Shown here: positions 1 through 10,914 of the stretch, one piece after another
How positions within the stretch are numbered: the stretch's first letter is position 1
Layout: every line of letters begins with the position of its first letter
Origin: Mycobacterium sp. 1100029.7
GTDB lineage: Bacteria > Actinomycetota > Actinomycetes > Mycobacteriales > Mycobacteriaceae
Reading direction: 5' to 3'
Assembly: GCF_001665235.1 (NCBI RefSeq)
Contig: NZ_LZSC01000018.1
Coordinates: 1 to 46,840, forward strand
Length of the DNA stretch: 46,840 bases
Made by a program: the position numbers and the translations under genes
Notes under the pieces: generated by a model
Told to the model about the DNA's origin: nothing
What the model saw: the letters and a program-made list of their open reading frames with translations, nothing else
Databases searched by the model: none

Positions 1-669
1 GCTGGCCCGCTCGCTGGCGCCCTCGCCGTTGGTGTTGTCGCGCCCCGGGGCCGGCATCCCGACGACCACCGTCGCCGGCGCGGTGGTGTCCCAGTTGAGC
101 GCGGCGGCGCGGGACAGCAGCTCGGGTCCGGTGTCGCCGCGCACGACGGCGTCGACGACGCTGGCCTCCATCCGGCTGTCCCGCGCCGCCGCGCTCAACT
201 GGGACACCACCGCGCCGGCGACGGTGGTCGTCGGGATGCCGGCCCCGGGGCGCGACAACACCAACGGCGAGGGCGCCAGCGAGCGGGCCAGCAGCGGTAC
301 GACCTCCTCGAAGAACTCCATGGTCACCCGGACCATGTCGACGCTGTGTCGCAGCGCGATCCGCCGCGTCAAGTCCTGGGGGACCAGCTCGAAGGCCTGC
401 GCGGTGTAGCTGACGTTGCTGTGCGGGTCGTGCATCCACTCGACGAAGTTGACGACGGCCGTCTGCACCACCAGGGCCACGCTGGCGCGCTGGGAGGCTT
501 CCAGGTCGGCGAAGAACGGCAACCGATCCTGCATGGCGGACACCGCTTCGGTGGAGAGTCGGCCGGAATACTGCTTCAGCCGACGCAGCAGCGACTCCGG
601 CACCGAGTCCAGCAGCTCGAGCGGCGAGCGTGGCTTCGCAAACGGCCCGGCGAAGGGGTTGTCATTCAC
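1..669 (-). CDS. mabR: MabR-type transcriptional regulator (5' part; gene runs off the window)
   Basis: The reverse strand reads from a GTG at 669 with no stop to base 1, giving 223 codons that begin VNDNPFAGPFAKPRSPLELL. I recognise this as the Rv2242 family, a PucR-like regulator described as MabR, which controls the FAS-II mycolic-acid operon (fabD-acpM-kasA-kasB). That operon would lie beyond base 1. The visible part is the N-terminal sensory half; the C-terminal helix-turn-helix expected for PucR-like proteins is outside the window. It lies 184 bp downstream of aceE on the same strand. The gap holds a perfect inverted repeat 12 bp before the start, a plausible autoregulatory site. The bases before the GTG (AGGG) give only a weak ribosome binding site. 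Family assignment is confident; the regulatory role is established knowledge of the family. Confidence 0.85.
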   Translation of the reverse strand, partial: MNDNPFAGPFAKPRSPLELLDSVPESLLRRLKQYSGRLSTEAVSAMQDRLPFFADLEASQRASVALVVQTAVVNFVEWMHDPHSNVSYTAQAFELVPQDLTRRIALRHSVDMVRVTMEFFEEVVPLLARSLAPSPLVLSRPGAGIPTTTVAGAVVSQLSAAARDSRMEASVVDAVVRGDTGPELLSRAAALNWDTTAPATVVVGMPAPGRDNTNGEGASERAS

Positions 670-680
670 CCCTAAAACCT

Positions 681-717
681 ACGCCTGATTTCTGGAACTT
701 TCTTCCAAATCAGGCGT
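681..717. promoter_or_regulatory. Perfect 11-bp inverted repeat upstream of mabR
   Basis: ACGCCTGATTT (681-691) and its exact reverse complement AAATCAGGCGT (707-717) flank a 15-bp spacer. The element sits 12 bp upstream of the mabR GTG, where a promoter or operator would be. Its symmetry and position suggest a dimeric regulator site, perhaps MabR itself; this is inference. Confidence 0.5.
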
Positions 718-750
718 GGCGCTGGCAGGTGCCTGTCTGCCTGCCTGCCC

Positions 751-806
751 CGAACGTCACGCCAGCGTGGCGGTGGGCGTCGAGAGCCACGCCAGCGTGA
801 CGTTCG
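751..806 (-). terminator. Long imperfect hairpin after aceE
   Basis: A 21-bp arm at 751-771 pairs with 786-806 with two mismatches around a 14-nt loop. It begins 47 bp past the aceE stop. No U-tract follows, as is common in mycobacteria. It probably terminates or attenuates aceE transcription before mabR. The arms also share the direct repeat ACGCCAGCGTG. Confidence 0.5.
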
Positions 807-853
807 ACGTGGCGGGTGCGTCGCCGAAGGTGGCCGCCCCGCGCGGTAGGCCC

Positions 854-3646
<2,793 letters not shown>

Positions 3647-3817
3647 CTTCCGCTCCTGTTGTCGGCGGTTTCCTGCATGCGTGCTCGTCTTCTATCGTGC
3701 CGTACCGCCGCCTCCGGCGGGTAACCGCAATCGATTCACTGACGAAGGTTCATCTACCGACACGAAACCTCGTGGGTTCAGGGCAGCGGCTATCGCCACC
3801 CGGTAACGTCAGAACCC

Positions 3818-4408
3818 GTGCTCACCGGATGGAAAGTCGTCGCTGGCGCGCCGGGGGGAACGTTCCCCAAGCGCGGCGTCTTGGCGCTCGGATGCGTCGC
3901 CACCGTACTGATGGGCATGGTGGGGTGTACCACCGTCACCAACGGCACCGCGACGCCCGACACCAAGGTGGCTCCGGCCTATCGGCAGTCGGTGTCGTCG
4001 TCGGTGTCCGCCTCGATCGCGACGTCGAGCGTGCGCGAGTCCCAGCGCCAACAATCGCTGACCACCAAGGCCGTTCGAAGCACCTGCGACTCGCTGGCCA
4101 CCACCAGCAAGGACGCGATCGACAAGGTCAACGCGTACGTCGGGGCGTTCAACGGCGGCCGCGGCACCGGCCCGTTCGAGGGCCCGGCCATCGATGCGCT
4201 CAATAACAGCGCGTCGACGGTGAGCAACAGTTTCAGCGACGCACTGTCCCCGGCGTTGAAAGACGCGTTCAACGCCTACATCGACGCGGCGCACGGCGTG
4301 GCGAACGCGATCGGGACGCATGCGGGGACCGGGGAATTCAACCGTCGAGTCGATCAACTCAACGACACCAAGACCAAGGCGCTGAAACTCTGTCTGGCGT
4401 CCTTCTGA
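3818..4408 (+). CDS. Putative lipoprotein (Rv2240c-like)
   Basis: The 196-residue product starts at a GTG. Residues about 18-37 form a hydrophobic export signal ending in MGMVGC, a lipobox-like site that would leave a lipidated cysteine near residue 37. The mature part is rich in Ser/Thr and Asp with no recognised catalytic motif; residues 50-75 are Ser-rich and low in complexity. A second cysteine pair (Cys near 90 and near 193) could form a disulfide. Its position next to aceE and DUF3052 matches the conserved hypothetical Rv2240c by synteny, recalled from memory. Function unknown; probably on the outer face of the cytoplasmic membrane. An intracellular start further in is unlikely because it would remove the signal. 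Confidence 0.75.
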   Translation: MLTGWKVVAGAPGGTFPKRGVLALGCVATVLMGMVGCTTVTNGTATPDTKVAPAYRQSVSSSVSASIATSSVRESQRQQSLTTKAVRSTCDSLATTSKDAIDKVNAYVGAFNGGRGTGPFEGPAIDALNNSASTVSNSFSDALSPALKDAFNAYIDAAHGVANAIGTHAGTGEFNRRVDQLNDTKTKALKLCLASF

Positions 4409-4478
4409 GGGGGAGTGCGGACCAGGTTGAGGCTGTGCGACGATAATCCCCAATCGCATGGCGCGCACGGTTGTAGTT

Positions 4479-4486
4479 AAAGGAGG
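4479..4486 (+). promoter_or_regulatory. Strong Shine-Dalgarno deciding the DUF3052 start
   Basis: AAAGGAGG lies 7 nt before the GTG at 4494. The upstream in-frame ATG at 4458 has no comparable site, so 4494 is preferred. Confidence 0.75.
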
Positions 4487-4493
4487 CTCCACG

Positions 4494-4916
4494 GTGGTCG
4501 CGGCGGATGACGCCTCGGACTACGCTCGAAAACTGGGCGTCCAACGAGACCAGGTAGTCCAGGAATTCGGGTGGGACGAGGACACCGACGACAGCATTCG
4601 CGCTGCGGTTGAAGAAGCCTGCGGCTCCGACTTACTCGACGAGGACACCGACGAGGTCGTTGACGTCGTGTTGCTGTGGTGGCGAGACGGCGATGGCGAC
4701 CTGGTGGACACCCTGATGGACGCCATCAGCCCGTTGGCCGAGGACGGCGTGATCTGGGTGCTGACGCCCAAGACCGGCAAGCCGGGCCACGTGCTGCCCG
4801 CCGAGATCGCCGAGGCGGCACCGACCGCGGGCCTGATGCCGACGTCGTCGGTCAACCTGGGGGACTGGAGCGCCAGCCGGTTGGTGCAACCGAAGTCGCG
4901 CGCCGCCAAACGTTGA
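4494..4916 (+). CDS. DUF3052 family protein (Rv2239c-like)
   Basis: This 140-residue acidic cytosolic protein begins MVAADDASDYARKLGVQRDQ when read from the GTG at 4494. It carries the conserved run FGWDEDTDDSIR and the DEVVDVVLLWWRDGDGDL segment typical of the actinobacterial DUF3052 family. No catalytic motif is visible and the family function is not known to me. The stop overlaps the ahpE start (TGATG at 4914-4918), so the two are translationally coupled. That links it to peroxide handling only by context. An ATG at 4458 would add 12 residues, but the Shine-Dalgarno at 4479-4486 would then lie inside the gene. Confidence 0.9.
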   Translation: MVAADDASDYARKLGVQRDQVVQEFGWDEDTDDSIRAAVEEACGSDLLDEDTDEVVDVVLLWWRDGDGDLVDTLMDAISPLAEDGVIWVLTPKTGKPGHVLPAEIAEAAPTAGLMPTSSVNLGDWSASRLVQPKSRAAKR

Positions 4917-5377
4917 TGCTGCCGGTCGGCACGACGGCCCCCGATTTCACTCTGCGCGACCAGAATCAGCAGCGGGTCACCCTGAGCGGCTTTCGCGGCG
5001 ACAAGTGCGTGCTGCTGGTGTTCTTTCCGTTGGCGTTCACCCGAATCTGTCAGGGTGAGCTGGATTTGATGCGCGATCGCCTGCCCGAATTCCACAACGA
5101 GCACAGCGTGGCGCTGGCAATCTCGGTGGGACCGCCGCCGACACACAAGGTTTGGGCCACCCAGAGCGGTTTCACCTTTGCGGTGCTGTCGGATTTCTGG
5201 CCGCACGGCGAGGTCAGTCGGGCGTACGGCGTGTTCAACGACCAGGCCGGCTATGCCAACCGCGGCACCTTCGTCGTCGACCGGTCCGGGGTCATCCGGT
5301 TCGCCGAGATGAAGGAGCCCGGCGAGGCGCGGGACCAGCGATTGTGGACCGACGCGCTGGCGGCGCTGCGGGCCTAA
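4916..5377 (+). CDS. ahpE: 1-Cys peroxiredoxin AhpE
   Basis: The 153-residue product is the one-cysteine peroxiredoxin that reduces alkyl hydroperoxides and peroxynitrite, recycled in M. tuberculosis by mycoredoxin/mycothiol. The length equals that of the M. tuberculosis protein. The active-site loop reads PLAFTRIC, placing the peroxidatic Cys at residue 45 and the conserved Thr at 42. The catalytic Arg is in NRGTFVVDRSG. Two differences from the M. tuberculosis sequence as I recall it stand out: residue 43 is Arg instead of Gly, directly in the catalytic loop, and residue 31 is Cys instead of Asn (DKCVLLVFF). The ATG at 4916 overlaps the upstream stop by one base. tRNA-Val follows about 50 bp downstream. 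Confidence 0.95.
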   Translation: MLPVGTTAPDFTLRDQNQQRVTLSGFRGDKCVLLVFFPLAFTRICQGELDLMRDRLPEFHNEHSVALAISVGPPPTHKVWATQSGFTFAVLSDFWPHGEVSRAYGVFNDQAGYANRGTFVVDRSGVIRFAEMKEPGEARDQRLWTDALAALRA

Positions 5378-5425
5378 GAGTTTGGGGTCCTGGCCGCCGG
5401 GCGTGTAGCTTTTGGCGGGCATACA

Positions 5426-5500
5426 GGGCGCGTAGCTCAGTGGTAGAGCTCTGGTTTTACACACCAGCGGTCGGCGGTTCGATACCGTCCGCGCCCACCA
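5426..5500 (+). tRNA. valV: tRNA-Val (anticodon TAC)
   Basis: A full cloverleaf is visible. The acceptor stem GGGCGCG/CGCGCCC, D-arm GCTC/GAGC, anticodon stem CTGGT/ACCAG with loop TTTACAC (anticodon TAC at 5458-5460), and T-arm with TTCGATA all pair. A discriminator A and encoded CCA (5498-5500) complete it. It reads GTA and other GTN valine codons. The M. tuberculosis symbol valV is recalled from synteny. An accessory block begins just downstream. Confidence 0.96.
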
Positions 5501-5551
5501 GTGTTATTGCAGGTCAGGTTTGGCCGCCGGGAGCGCGGGTAGGCCAGGGCG

Positions 5552-6586
5552 ATGCCGGGCGAACCAAGATCGATCTTGCTTCTCGCCGACCCCGGAGCTC
5601 CTGCTGCGATCGCCGAACGCCTGTCTCAATCGCTAGCCAAAGCGCTTACGCACCGAACTCCCGCAGTCGGAGAATGGGACGTGTCGGTACGCCGGCACGC
5701 CTTCCCGATCGACGAGCATGCAGAAGTCGCCGAGGTGGTCAACACCATCGACCCGGGTGGTGGACCCGAAGACGTTGTCATTTACCTGACGGACCTACCC
5801 CGACGTCGGGGGAAGACGCCAGTGATAGCCGACATCAGCGTGTCTGACCGACTTGGAGTCATTTCCATCCCCGGCGCCGGTGGTGTGTTCATCGATCGCC
5901 GAGTGCGGAACATCGCGCGGACCATCGTGGCCGAGGTGACGGACCAGTTGGACACCCGCAACCCGTCGGCGAAGCGACTGACGCGGATGCAGGAGGACGA
6001 CGTTGTCCGCTACATCGCCCCCGCAGCTCTGTCGCGGCTACGACTGCTGGCGGGAATGGTGTACGCGAATCGCCCGTGGCGACTGGTCACTGGCATGTCC
6101 AAAGTGATGATGGCGGCGTTTGCCACGGGGGCGGTCAGCCTCGCGTATCCGACGATCTGGCAGCTTTCCGCCACCATGGGCCCCTGGCGATTGAGCACAG
6201 CGACAATTCTGGCGACGGCAGCGATGATCGCCTGGCTCATCATCGAACACAAACTGTGGGAACGCCCCCATTCGGCCGACGAACGTGAACGCGCGGTGTT
6301 GTACAACGCTTCTACTGTCGTCACTCTGCTCATCGGCGTGATGATTTTTCACGCCGGGTTGTTTCTCCTGCTGCTGCTGACTGCCTGGTGGACGCTACCG
6401 CCGGAATTGGTCGCCAAAAACATCGGCCATCCCGTCAGCCTCGCCACCTTATTGTTGATGGCCTGGCTGGTATCCGCGGTCGCCACGTTGGGTGGCGCGC
6501 TGGGATCGGGCATGGAGGATGACGACGCCGTCAAAGCTGCGGCATATGGAGCCAGGCAACGCCAACGATTCGACCAAACGAACTGA
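5552..6586 (+). CDS. Conserved membrane protein of unknown function
   Basis: I do not recognise a named family for this 344-residue protein. The N-terminal half (about 1-170) is soluble, beginning MPGEPRSILLLADPGAP and containing an alternating hydrophobic/charged pattern (EDVVIYLTDLP; LGVISIPGAGGVFIDRR) that looks like an alpha/beta domain. The C-terminal half has about four to five membrane segments, roughly at 178-198, 205-230, 250-278 and 296-316, and ends in a charged tail (GMEDDDAVKAAAYGARQRQR). No signal peptide is present, so the soluble domain should be cytosolic. It stands alone between tRNA-Val and mmpS on the same strand. Similar actinobacterial proteins are, I believe, sometimes mislabelled as folate enzymes, but no such motif is seen. 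Confidence 0.75.
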   Translation: MPGEPRSILLLADPGAPAAIAERLSQSLAKALTHRTPAVGEWDVSVRRHAFPIDEHAEVAEVVNTIDPGGGPEDVVIYLTDLPRRRGKTPVIADISVSDRLGVISIPGAGGVFIDRRVRNIARTIVAEVTDQLDTRNPSAKRLTRMQEDDVVRYIAPAALSRLRLLAGMVYANRPWRLVTGMSKVMMAAFATGAVSLAYPTIWQLSATMGPWRLSTATILATAAMIAWLIIEHKLWERPHSADERERAVLYNASTVVTLLIGVMIFHAGLFLLLLLTAWWTLPPELVAKNIGHPVSLATLLLMAWLVSAVATLGGALGSGMEDDDAVKAAAYGARQRQRFDQTN

Positions 6587-6954
6587 CATACGCTCCGGGT
6601 GAGTCCGTTGCGGCTTAAGGTCGCTGGGCTCGTAGTGGAGCGTGTCTATCACCACCGTCTCCGTGGCGGCGACACCGTCAGCCGCCGAACCCGCCGCGCC
6701 ACCAAACGTATTGCGACCCAACAATTTCGAACGATCCTCGGCAATGACGACGGTGCCCACGCCTTGTGCTGCGTCGCCGCTCGGGGCCGAGGTCCGAGAT
6801 CGTGTCGGCGCCCGCGCACGGCGTCGTGAGAGGCCGAAACTCGTAGGCTCAGCTCGGGATATGAAGCCAGACCGTTTCGTTGTAGGTTAGAGTGCCTAAG
6901 CTTACGTCTAAGCTAATTATTTGAGCAGCCTTCGCCCTGGTTAGGAAACCGCCC
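6587..6954. other. 368-bp intergenic region before mmpS
   Basis: No convincing gene lies here; short open frames at 6599-6890 have no ribosome site and no recognisable protein. The last 75 bp turn sharply AT-rich and hold the repeat tract described separately, so this is read as the mmpS-mmpL control region. Confidence 0.6.
6883..6916 (+). promoter_or_regulatory. AT-rich iron-box-like repeat tract upstream of mmpS
   Basis: TAGGTTAG (6883-6890) is an exact half-site of the IdeR iron-box consensus. CCTAAG follows at 6895-6900, one base too close for a canonical 19-bp box. Then TAAGCTTA (6897-6904, palindromic) and TAAGCTAA (6909-6916) repeat at a 12-bp period. TAGAGT and TAAGCT also fit the TANNNT mycobacterial -10 pattern. 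Siderophore-exporting MmpS4/L4 and MmpS5/L5 are known to be iron-linked, which makes this site plausible but unproven. Confidence 0.4.
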
Positions 6955-7500
6955 GTGACGACCACCAAGCCATGGACAGAGTCGCGAGATCCCAAGGTGC
7001 CCGCAAGCAGCGAGGAAAAGCCGGCTGCGCAGCGCGCCAAGAAACAGGGCCTGTTCAGCCGGTTCTGGCTGGTGCTCACCATTACAGCCGTCGTCGCTCT
7101 ATCGGGTTTCATGGTGTACCGACTGCACGGAGTCTTCGGTGTGCACCGCGGTTCGTTCGGTGGCGGCACGTCGGGCGAGGTCCTCGACCAGTTCAACGCC
7201 AAGACGATCACGCTCGAGGTCTGGGGCTCTCCGGGCAGCACGGCGACCATCAACTATCTCGACGAGAACTCTCATCCGCAGCAGGCCCTCAACGTCCCCT
7301 TGCCTTGGAGCACAGTTTTGAGTTCAACGAAGCCCGGTATCCCGGCAAACCTGGTAGCGCAAGGCGACGGGAGTTGGATTGCCTGCCACTTCGTCGTGGA
7401 CAACCACGACGGGCGCGGTGCGACCATCAAGGGCGCTAATCAATCGCCCGCCAACGAAAATGTCAATGCCATGGTCTACTGCCTGGACAAGTCCGCATGA
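6955..7500 (+). CDS. MmpS family membrane accessory protein
   Basis: This 181-residue protein has a charged cytosolic N-terminus of about 35 residues, one membrane helix ([19 protein letters not shown], about 37-57), and a periplasmic beta-rich domain with [20 protein letters not shown], typical of MmpS. The partner gene follows with an ATGA overlap (7497-7500). MmpS proteins assist the paired MmpL RND transporter; MmpS4/S5 do so for mycobactin and carboxymycobactin export. It is longer than the roughly 140-residue MmpS4/5 because of the N-terminal extension. The GTG at 6955 is the longest start. A mature-domain cysteine pair (Cys near 142 and near 177) could form a disulfide. The exact paralogue number cannot be told from sequence alone. 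Confidence 0.9.
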   Translation: MTTTKPWTESRDPKVPASSEEKPAAQRAKKQGLFSRFWLVLTITAVVALSGFMVYRLHGVFGVHRGSFGGGTSGEVLDQFNAKTITLEVWGSPGSTATINYLDENSHPQQALNVPLPWSTVLSSTKPGIPANLVAQGDGSWIACHFVVDNHDGRGATIKGANQSPANENVNAMVYCLDKSA

Positions 7501-10427
7501 GCGAGACCCCCGAGGTTGCGCCGCGCGTTGATCAGCCGCTGATTCCGCCGTTCCTGCCGCGGATGATCCACCGGCTGGCGCTGCCGATCGTTCTGGTGTG
7601 GTTGGGCATCGTCTTCGTCACCAACACGATCTCTCCGCAGCTAGAGGTCGTGTCCAAGAGCCAATCGGTGTCGCAGAGCCCTCGAGACGCAGTGTCCTTC
7701 CAGTCGATGATGAAGGTCGGCTCGACGTTCAAGGAGTTCGATTCCGACAGCTCGGCGATGGTCCTCCTGGAAGGTGACAAACCGCTGGGGGCGGAGGCAC
7801 ACCGCTACTACGACGAGATCGTCAAGCGACTCGAGCAGGACAAGAAGCACGTCCAGCACATCCAGGATTTCTGGAGTGATCCGTTGACCGCCGCGGGCTC
7901 CCAGAGCCACGATCAAAAGGCCGCGTACGTCCAGGTCTACCTCGACGGCAATATGGGCAGCGCCAAGTCGGGCGAATCCACGGATGCCGTTCGCAAGATC
8001 GTCAACTCGGTGCCCGCGCCGCCGGGGATCAAGGCCTATGTCACCGGGGCGGGCCCGCTGTTTGCTGACCAGTCCCACGCGGGTGAGAAGGGCGTCGCGA
8101 AAGTCACCATGGTCACCTTCCTGGTGATCATCGTGATGCTGCTGTACGTCTATCGCTCGGTGGTCACCATGCTGATCATGCTGGTCATGGTCTTCATCGA
8201 ACTGGCCGCGGCCCGCGGTGTGGTCGCGACGCTGGGCAACTACGGCATCATGGGGCTTTCGACGTTCGCCAATAACATGCTCGTGCTGATGGCGATCGCC
8301 GCCGGCACGGACTATGCGATCTTCGTGGTCGGCCGCTATCACGAGGCCCGCGGTCTGGGCGAGGATCGCACACAGGCGTTTTACACGATGTTCCACAGCA
8401 CGGCCCACGTCGTGCTGGGGTCGGGGCTGACCATTGCCGGCGCGATGTACTGCCTGAGCTTCTGCCGGTTACCCTATTTCTCATCACTCGGCATACCCTG
8501 CGCCGTCGGCATGTTGGTCGCTGTCCTCGCGGCCTTGACGCTGGCACCAGCGGTCCTGACGGTGGCCTCGTTCTTCAAGCTGCTGGACCCCAAGCGATCG
8601 CTGCAGACCCGGGGCTGGCGACGCATCGGCACCGCCATTGTCCGTTGGCCCGCACCGGTTCTCGCGGTGACGATCGCCGCCGCATTGGTCGGCCTGCTCG
8701 CGCTGCCCGGCTACAAGACGGACTACGACACCCGTCACTTCCTGCCGGAGGACACCCCGGCCAATGTCGGTTATGCGGCTGCCGACCGGCACTTCGACCA
8801 GGCTCGGCTCAATCCCGAGCTGTTGATGATCACGACCGATCACGACCTGCGTAACCCGGCCGACTTCATCATCCTGGACAAGGTCGCCAAGGCCGTCTTC
8901 CACATCCCTGGTATCGGCCGGGTGCAGACCATCACCCGGCCGTTGGGCACGCCGCTCGACCACAGCACCCTCGGCTTTCAGATGGGCGCACAAGCCGCGG
9001 GGCGGCTCCAGACCCAGCACTATCAGGAAGAGCAAGCGAGCAACCTGCTGAACCAGGCCGACGAGCTCAAGAAGACGATGGCCACGCTGCATGAGCAGAT
9101 GCAGGTCACCCAGGATCTGAGCAACACCACCCACGAAACCACCAAGCTCACCAAGCAAACCGTGGAAATCACCGAGAAGTTGCGCGACGACATCGCGAAC
9201 TTCGACGACTTCCTCCGGCCCATCCGTAGCTACTTCTACTGGGAGAAGCACTGTTTCGACATCCCGGCCTGCTGGGCGATCCGGTCGGTCTTCAATGCGC
9301 TCGACGGCATCGACCAGGTGGCTGAGAACATCGTGAACCTCAGCGCGAATCTGGACAAGCTGGATCAGATCCAGCCGAAGCTGGTGGCACTGATACCGCC
9401 GCAGATCGAGAGCCAGCAGCACAACCTCGACACCATCATGTCGAACTATGCGATCACCAAGGGTCTCAACGACCAGGCGAAAGCACAGGCCGACAATGCC
9501 ACCGCGCAGGGCGATGCCTTCGACAAATCGAAGAACGACGACACGTTCTACCTTCCGCCCGAGGCGTTCAAGAGCCCGGATTTCGCGAGGGGGCTCAAAC
9601 AGTTCATCTCGCCGGACGGGCACTCTGTCCGGTTGATCATCTCGCATGAAGGCGACCCGGCGACTCCCGAAGGCGTCAGCCACATCGATCCGATCAAGCA
9701 GGCCGTGCACGAGGCGATCAAGGGCACGCCCTGGGAGGGCGCCCACGTCTACCTGGGCGGTACCGCCGCGACGTATAAGGACATGCACGACGGCTCCAAC
9801 ATCGACCTGTTGATCGCTGGAATTGCCGCGGCCACACTGATTTTCGTCATCATGCTGGTAATCACCCGAAGCGTCGTCGCGGCCTTCGTGATCGTCGGTA
9901 CGGTGCTGCTGTCGCTGGGCGCCTCGTTCGGACTCTCCGTGCTGCTCTGGCAGTACATCCTTGGGATGAAGCTGCACTGGATGGTGTTGGCGATGGCGAT
10001 CATCCTGCTGTTGGCGGTCGGATCGGACTACAACCTGCTGCTGATATCGCGGTTCAAGGAGGAAATCTACGCCGGGCTCAAGACGGGGACGATCCGCGCG
10101 ATGGCCGGTTCGGGCTCGGTGGTGACCGCCGCCGGTCTGGTGTTCGCCGCCACCATGGCCACGTTCGCCTTCAGTCCGCTGAAGGTGATGGCCCAGGTGG
10201 GTACGACGATCGCGCTGGGTCTGTTGTTCGACACGTTGATCGTGCGGTCGTTCATGACCCCGGCGCTGGCCACCTTGCTGGGACGCTGGTTCTGGTGGCC
10301 GCAGCACGTGCGGCCCCGGCCGGCCAGCACCATGCTGCGACCGTATGGTCCGCGCCCGGCCGTGCGCGCGCTGATCCTCAACGACGTTGACGAAAACCCG
10401 CCGGGCGGACTGGTCAAAAAGCGCTGA
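7497..10427 (+). CDS. MmpL family RND transporter
   Basis: The 976-residue inner-membrane protein has the two-repeat RND fold: one membrane segment near 25-45, a first porter domain, five more segments (about 205-370), a second periplasmic domain, and six C-terminal segments (about 765-930). The Asp-Tyr proton-relay pairs are visible at D272-Y273 ([15 protein letters not shown]) and D844-Y845 ([15 protein letters not shown]). Residues about 500-680 form a long coiled-coil insertion with a Cys586-Cys592 pair (HCFDIPAC), a feature of the MmpL4/MmpL5 group that works with MmpS. MmpL proteins export lipids or siderophores using the proton gradient. It is coupled to mmpS by overlap. Cargo is not determined; a siderophore or glycopeptidolipid-like lipid is possible. 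Confidence 0.93.
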   Translation: MSETPEVAPRVDQPLIPPFLPRMIHRLALPIVLVWLGIVFVTNTISPQLEVVSKSQSVSQSPRDAVSFQSMMKVGSTFKEFDSDSSAMVLLEGDKPLGAEAHRYYDEIVKRLEQDKKHVQHIQDFWSDPLTAAGSQSHDQKAAYVQVYLDGNMGSAKSGESTDAVRKIVNSVPAPPGIKAYVTGAGPLFADQSHAGEKGVAKVTMVTFLVIIVMLLYVYRSVVTMLIMLVMVFIELAAARGVVATLGNYGIMGLSTFANNMLVLMAIAAGTDYAIFVVGRYHEARGLGEDRTQAFYTMFHSTAHVVLGSGLTIAGAMYCLSFCRLPYFSSLGIPCAVGMLVAVLAALTLAPAVLTVASFFKLLDPKRSLQTRGWRRIGTAIVRWPAPVLAVTIAAALVGLLALPGYKTDYDTRHFLPEDTPANVGYAAADRHFDQARLNPELLMITTDHDLRNPADFIILDKVAKAVFHIPGIGRVQTITRPLGTPLDHSTLGFQMGAQAAGRLQTQHYQEEQASNLLNQADELKKTMATLHEQMQVTQDLSNTTHETTKLTKQTVEITEKLRDDIANFDDFLRPIRSYFYWEKHCFDIPACWAIRSVFNALDGIDQVAENIVNLSANLDKLDQIQPKLVALIPPQIESQQHNLDTIMSNYAITKGLNDQAKAQADNATAQGDAFDKSKNDDTFYLPPEAFKSPDFARGLKQFISPDGHSVRLIISHEGDPATPEGVSHIDPIKQAVHEAIKGTPWEGAHVYLGGTAATYKDMHDGSNIDLLIAGIAAATLIFVIMLVITRSVVAAFVIVGTVLLSLGASFGLSVLLWQYILGMKLHWMVLAMAIILLLAVGSDYNLLLISRFKEEIYAGLKTGTIRAMAGSGSVVTAAGLVFAATMATFAFSPLKVMAQVGTTIALGLLFDTLIVRSFMTPALATLLGRWFWWPQHVRPRPASTMLRPYGPRPAVRALILNDVDENPPGGLVKKR

Positions 10428-10914
10428 CAGGTGTTCGTGGCCGGGCGACGTTGGCCGGGGTTTTCGTGGCGTCGAACGCGGCACCGACAACGCGTGGTGA
10501 CGTAAAACGCTGTCCACAATGCGATTTTTGGAATAGATCTTCCGCAATTCGGAATACGCCTCTCGCTAATTGATATTCGCCCACCAATACGAATGTCGGT
10601 ACGATATTTGTATGCCGTTGTCCTGCGGCAATGCGGTTGCAGGGCATTTCATCCTGCGGTTGCCGGGAATTTTGAGATGGGCGAGGTTTACTTCACCCAG
10701 CGTCTCCGGCTGCCCGCGTAATTCGCTCGAGAAGTCGAGCGTCGGCCTCTGCACGGACGACGCCTACCGCCGCCACCTCATGTGTGAGATGGATCCGGCG
10801 GCCGCGCGGAGGCGCCTTGAATGTGGCGCGCGTCAACGATTACGACGGGCTCCACGACAGGTGATATCCAAAGTCCGTGGGGCGACGGGCTTCTCGCAGA
10901 TCGGAAGTTCTGTC
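10428..10914. other. 487-bp intergenic region after mmpL
   Basis: No gene is supported here. An in-frame extension of the downstream gene reaches back to 10570, but it lacks protein-like composition and the signal peptide starts only at 10915. The region contains an AT-rich palindrome (10587-10613) and a GCGGTTGC-rich stretch (about 10630-10670). Confidence 0.6.
10587..10613. promoter_or_regulatory. AT-rich 27-bp imperfect palindrome
   Basis: ATACGAATGT (10587-10596) and ATATTTGTAT (10604-10613) are inverted with 8 of 10 matches around CGGTACG. In DNA this GC-rich such a site suggests a TetR- or MarR-type operator. It could control the secreted DUF732 gene or mark the end of the mmpL unit. 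Confidence 0.4.

Noticed and set aside
6599..6890. Short genes between 5552-6586 and mmpS
   Set aside because: Low-complexity Arg-rich frames without start signals.
6883..6901. Canonical IdeR box
   Set aside because: The two half-sites are one base too close and match the 19-bp consensus poorly; kept only as an iron-box-like tract.
8484..10547. 687-codon open frame opposite mmpL
   Set aside because: Shadow of mmpL with His/Arg/Asp-rich composition typical of antisense frames in high-GC DNA.
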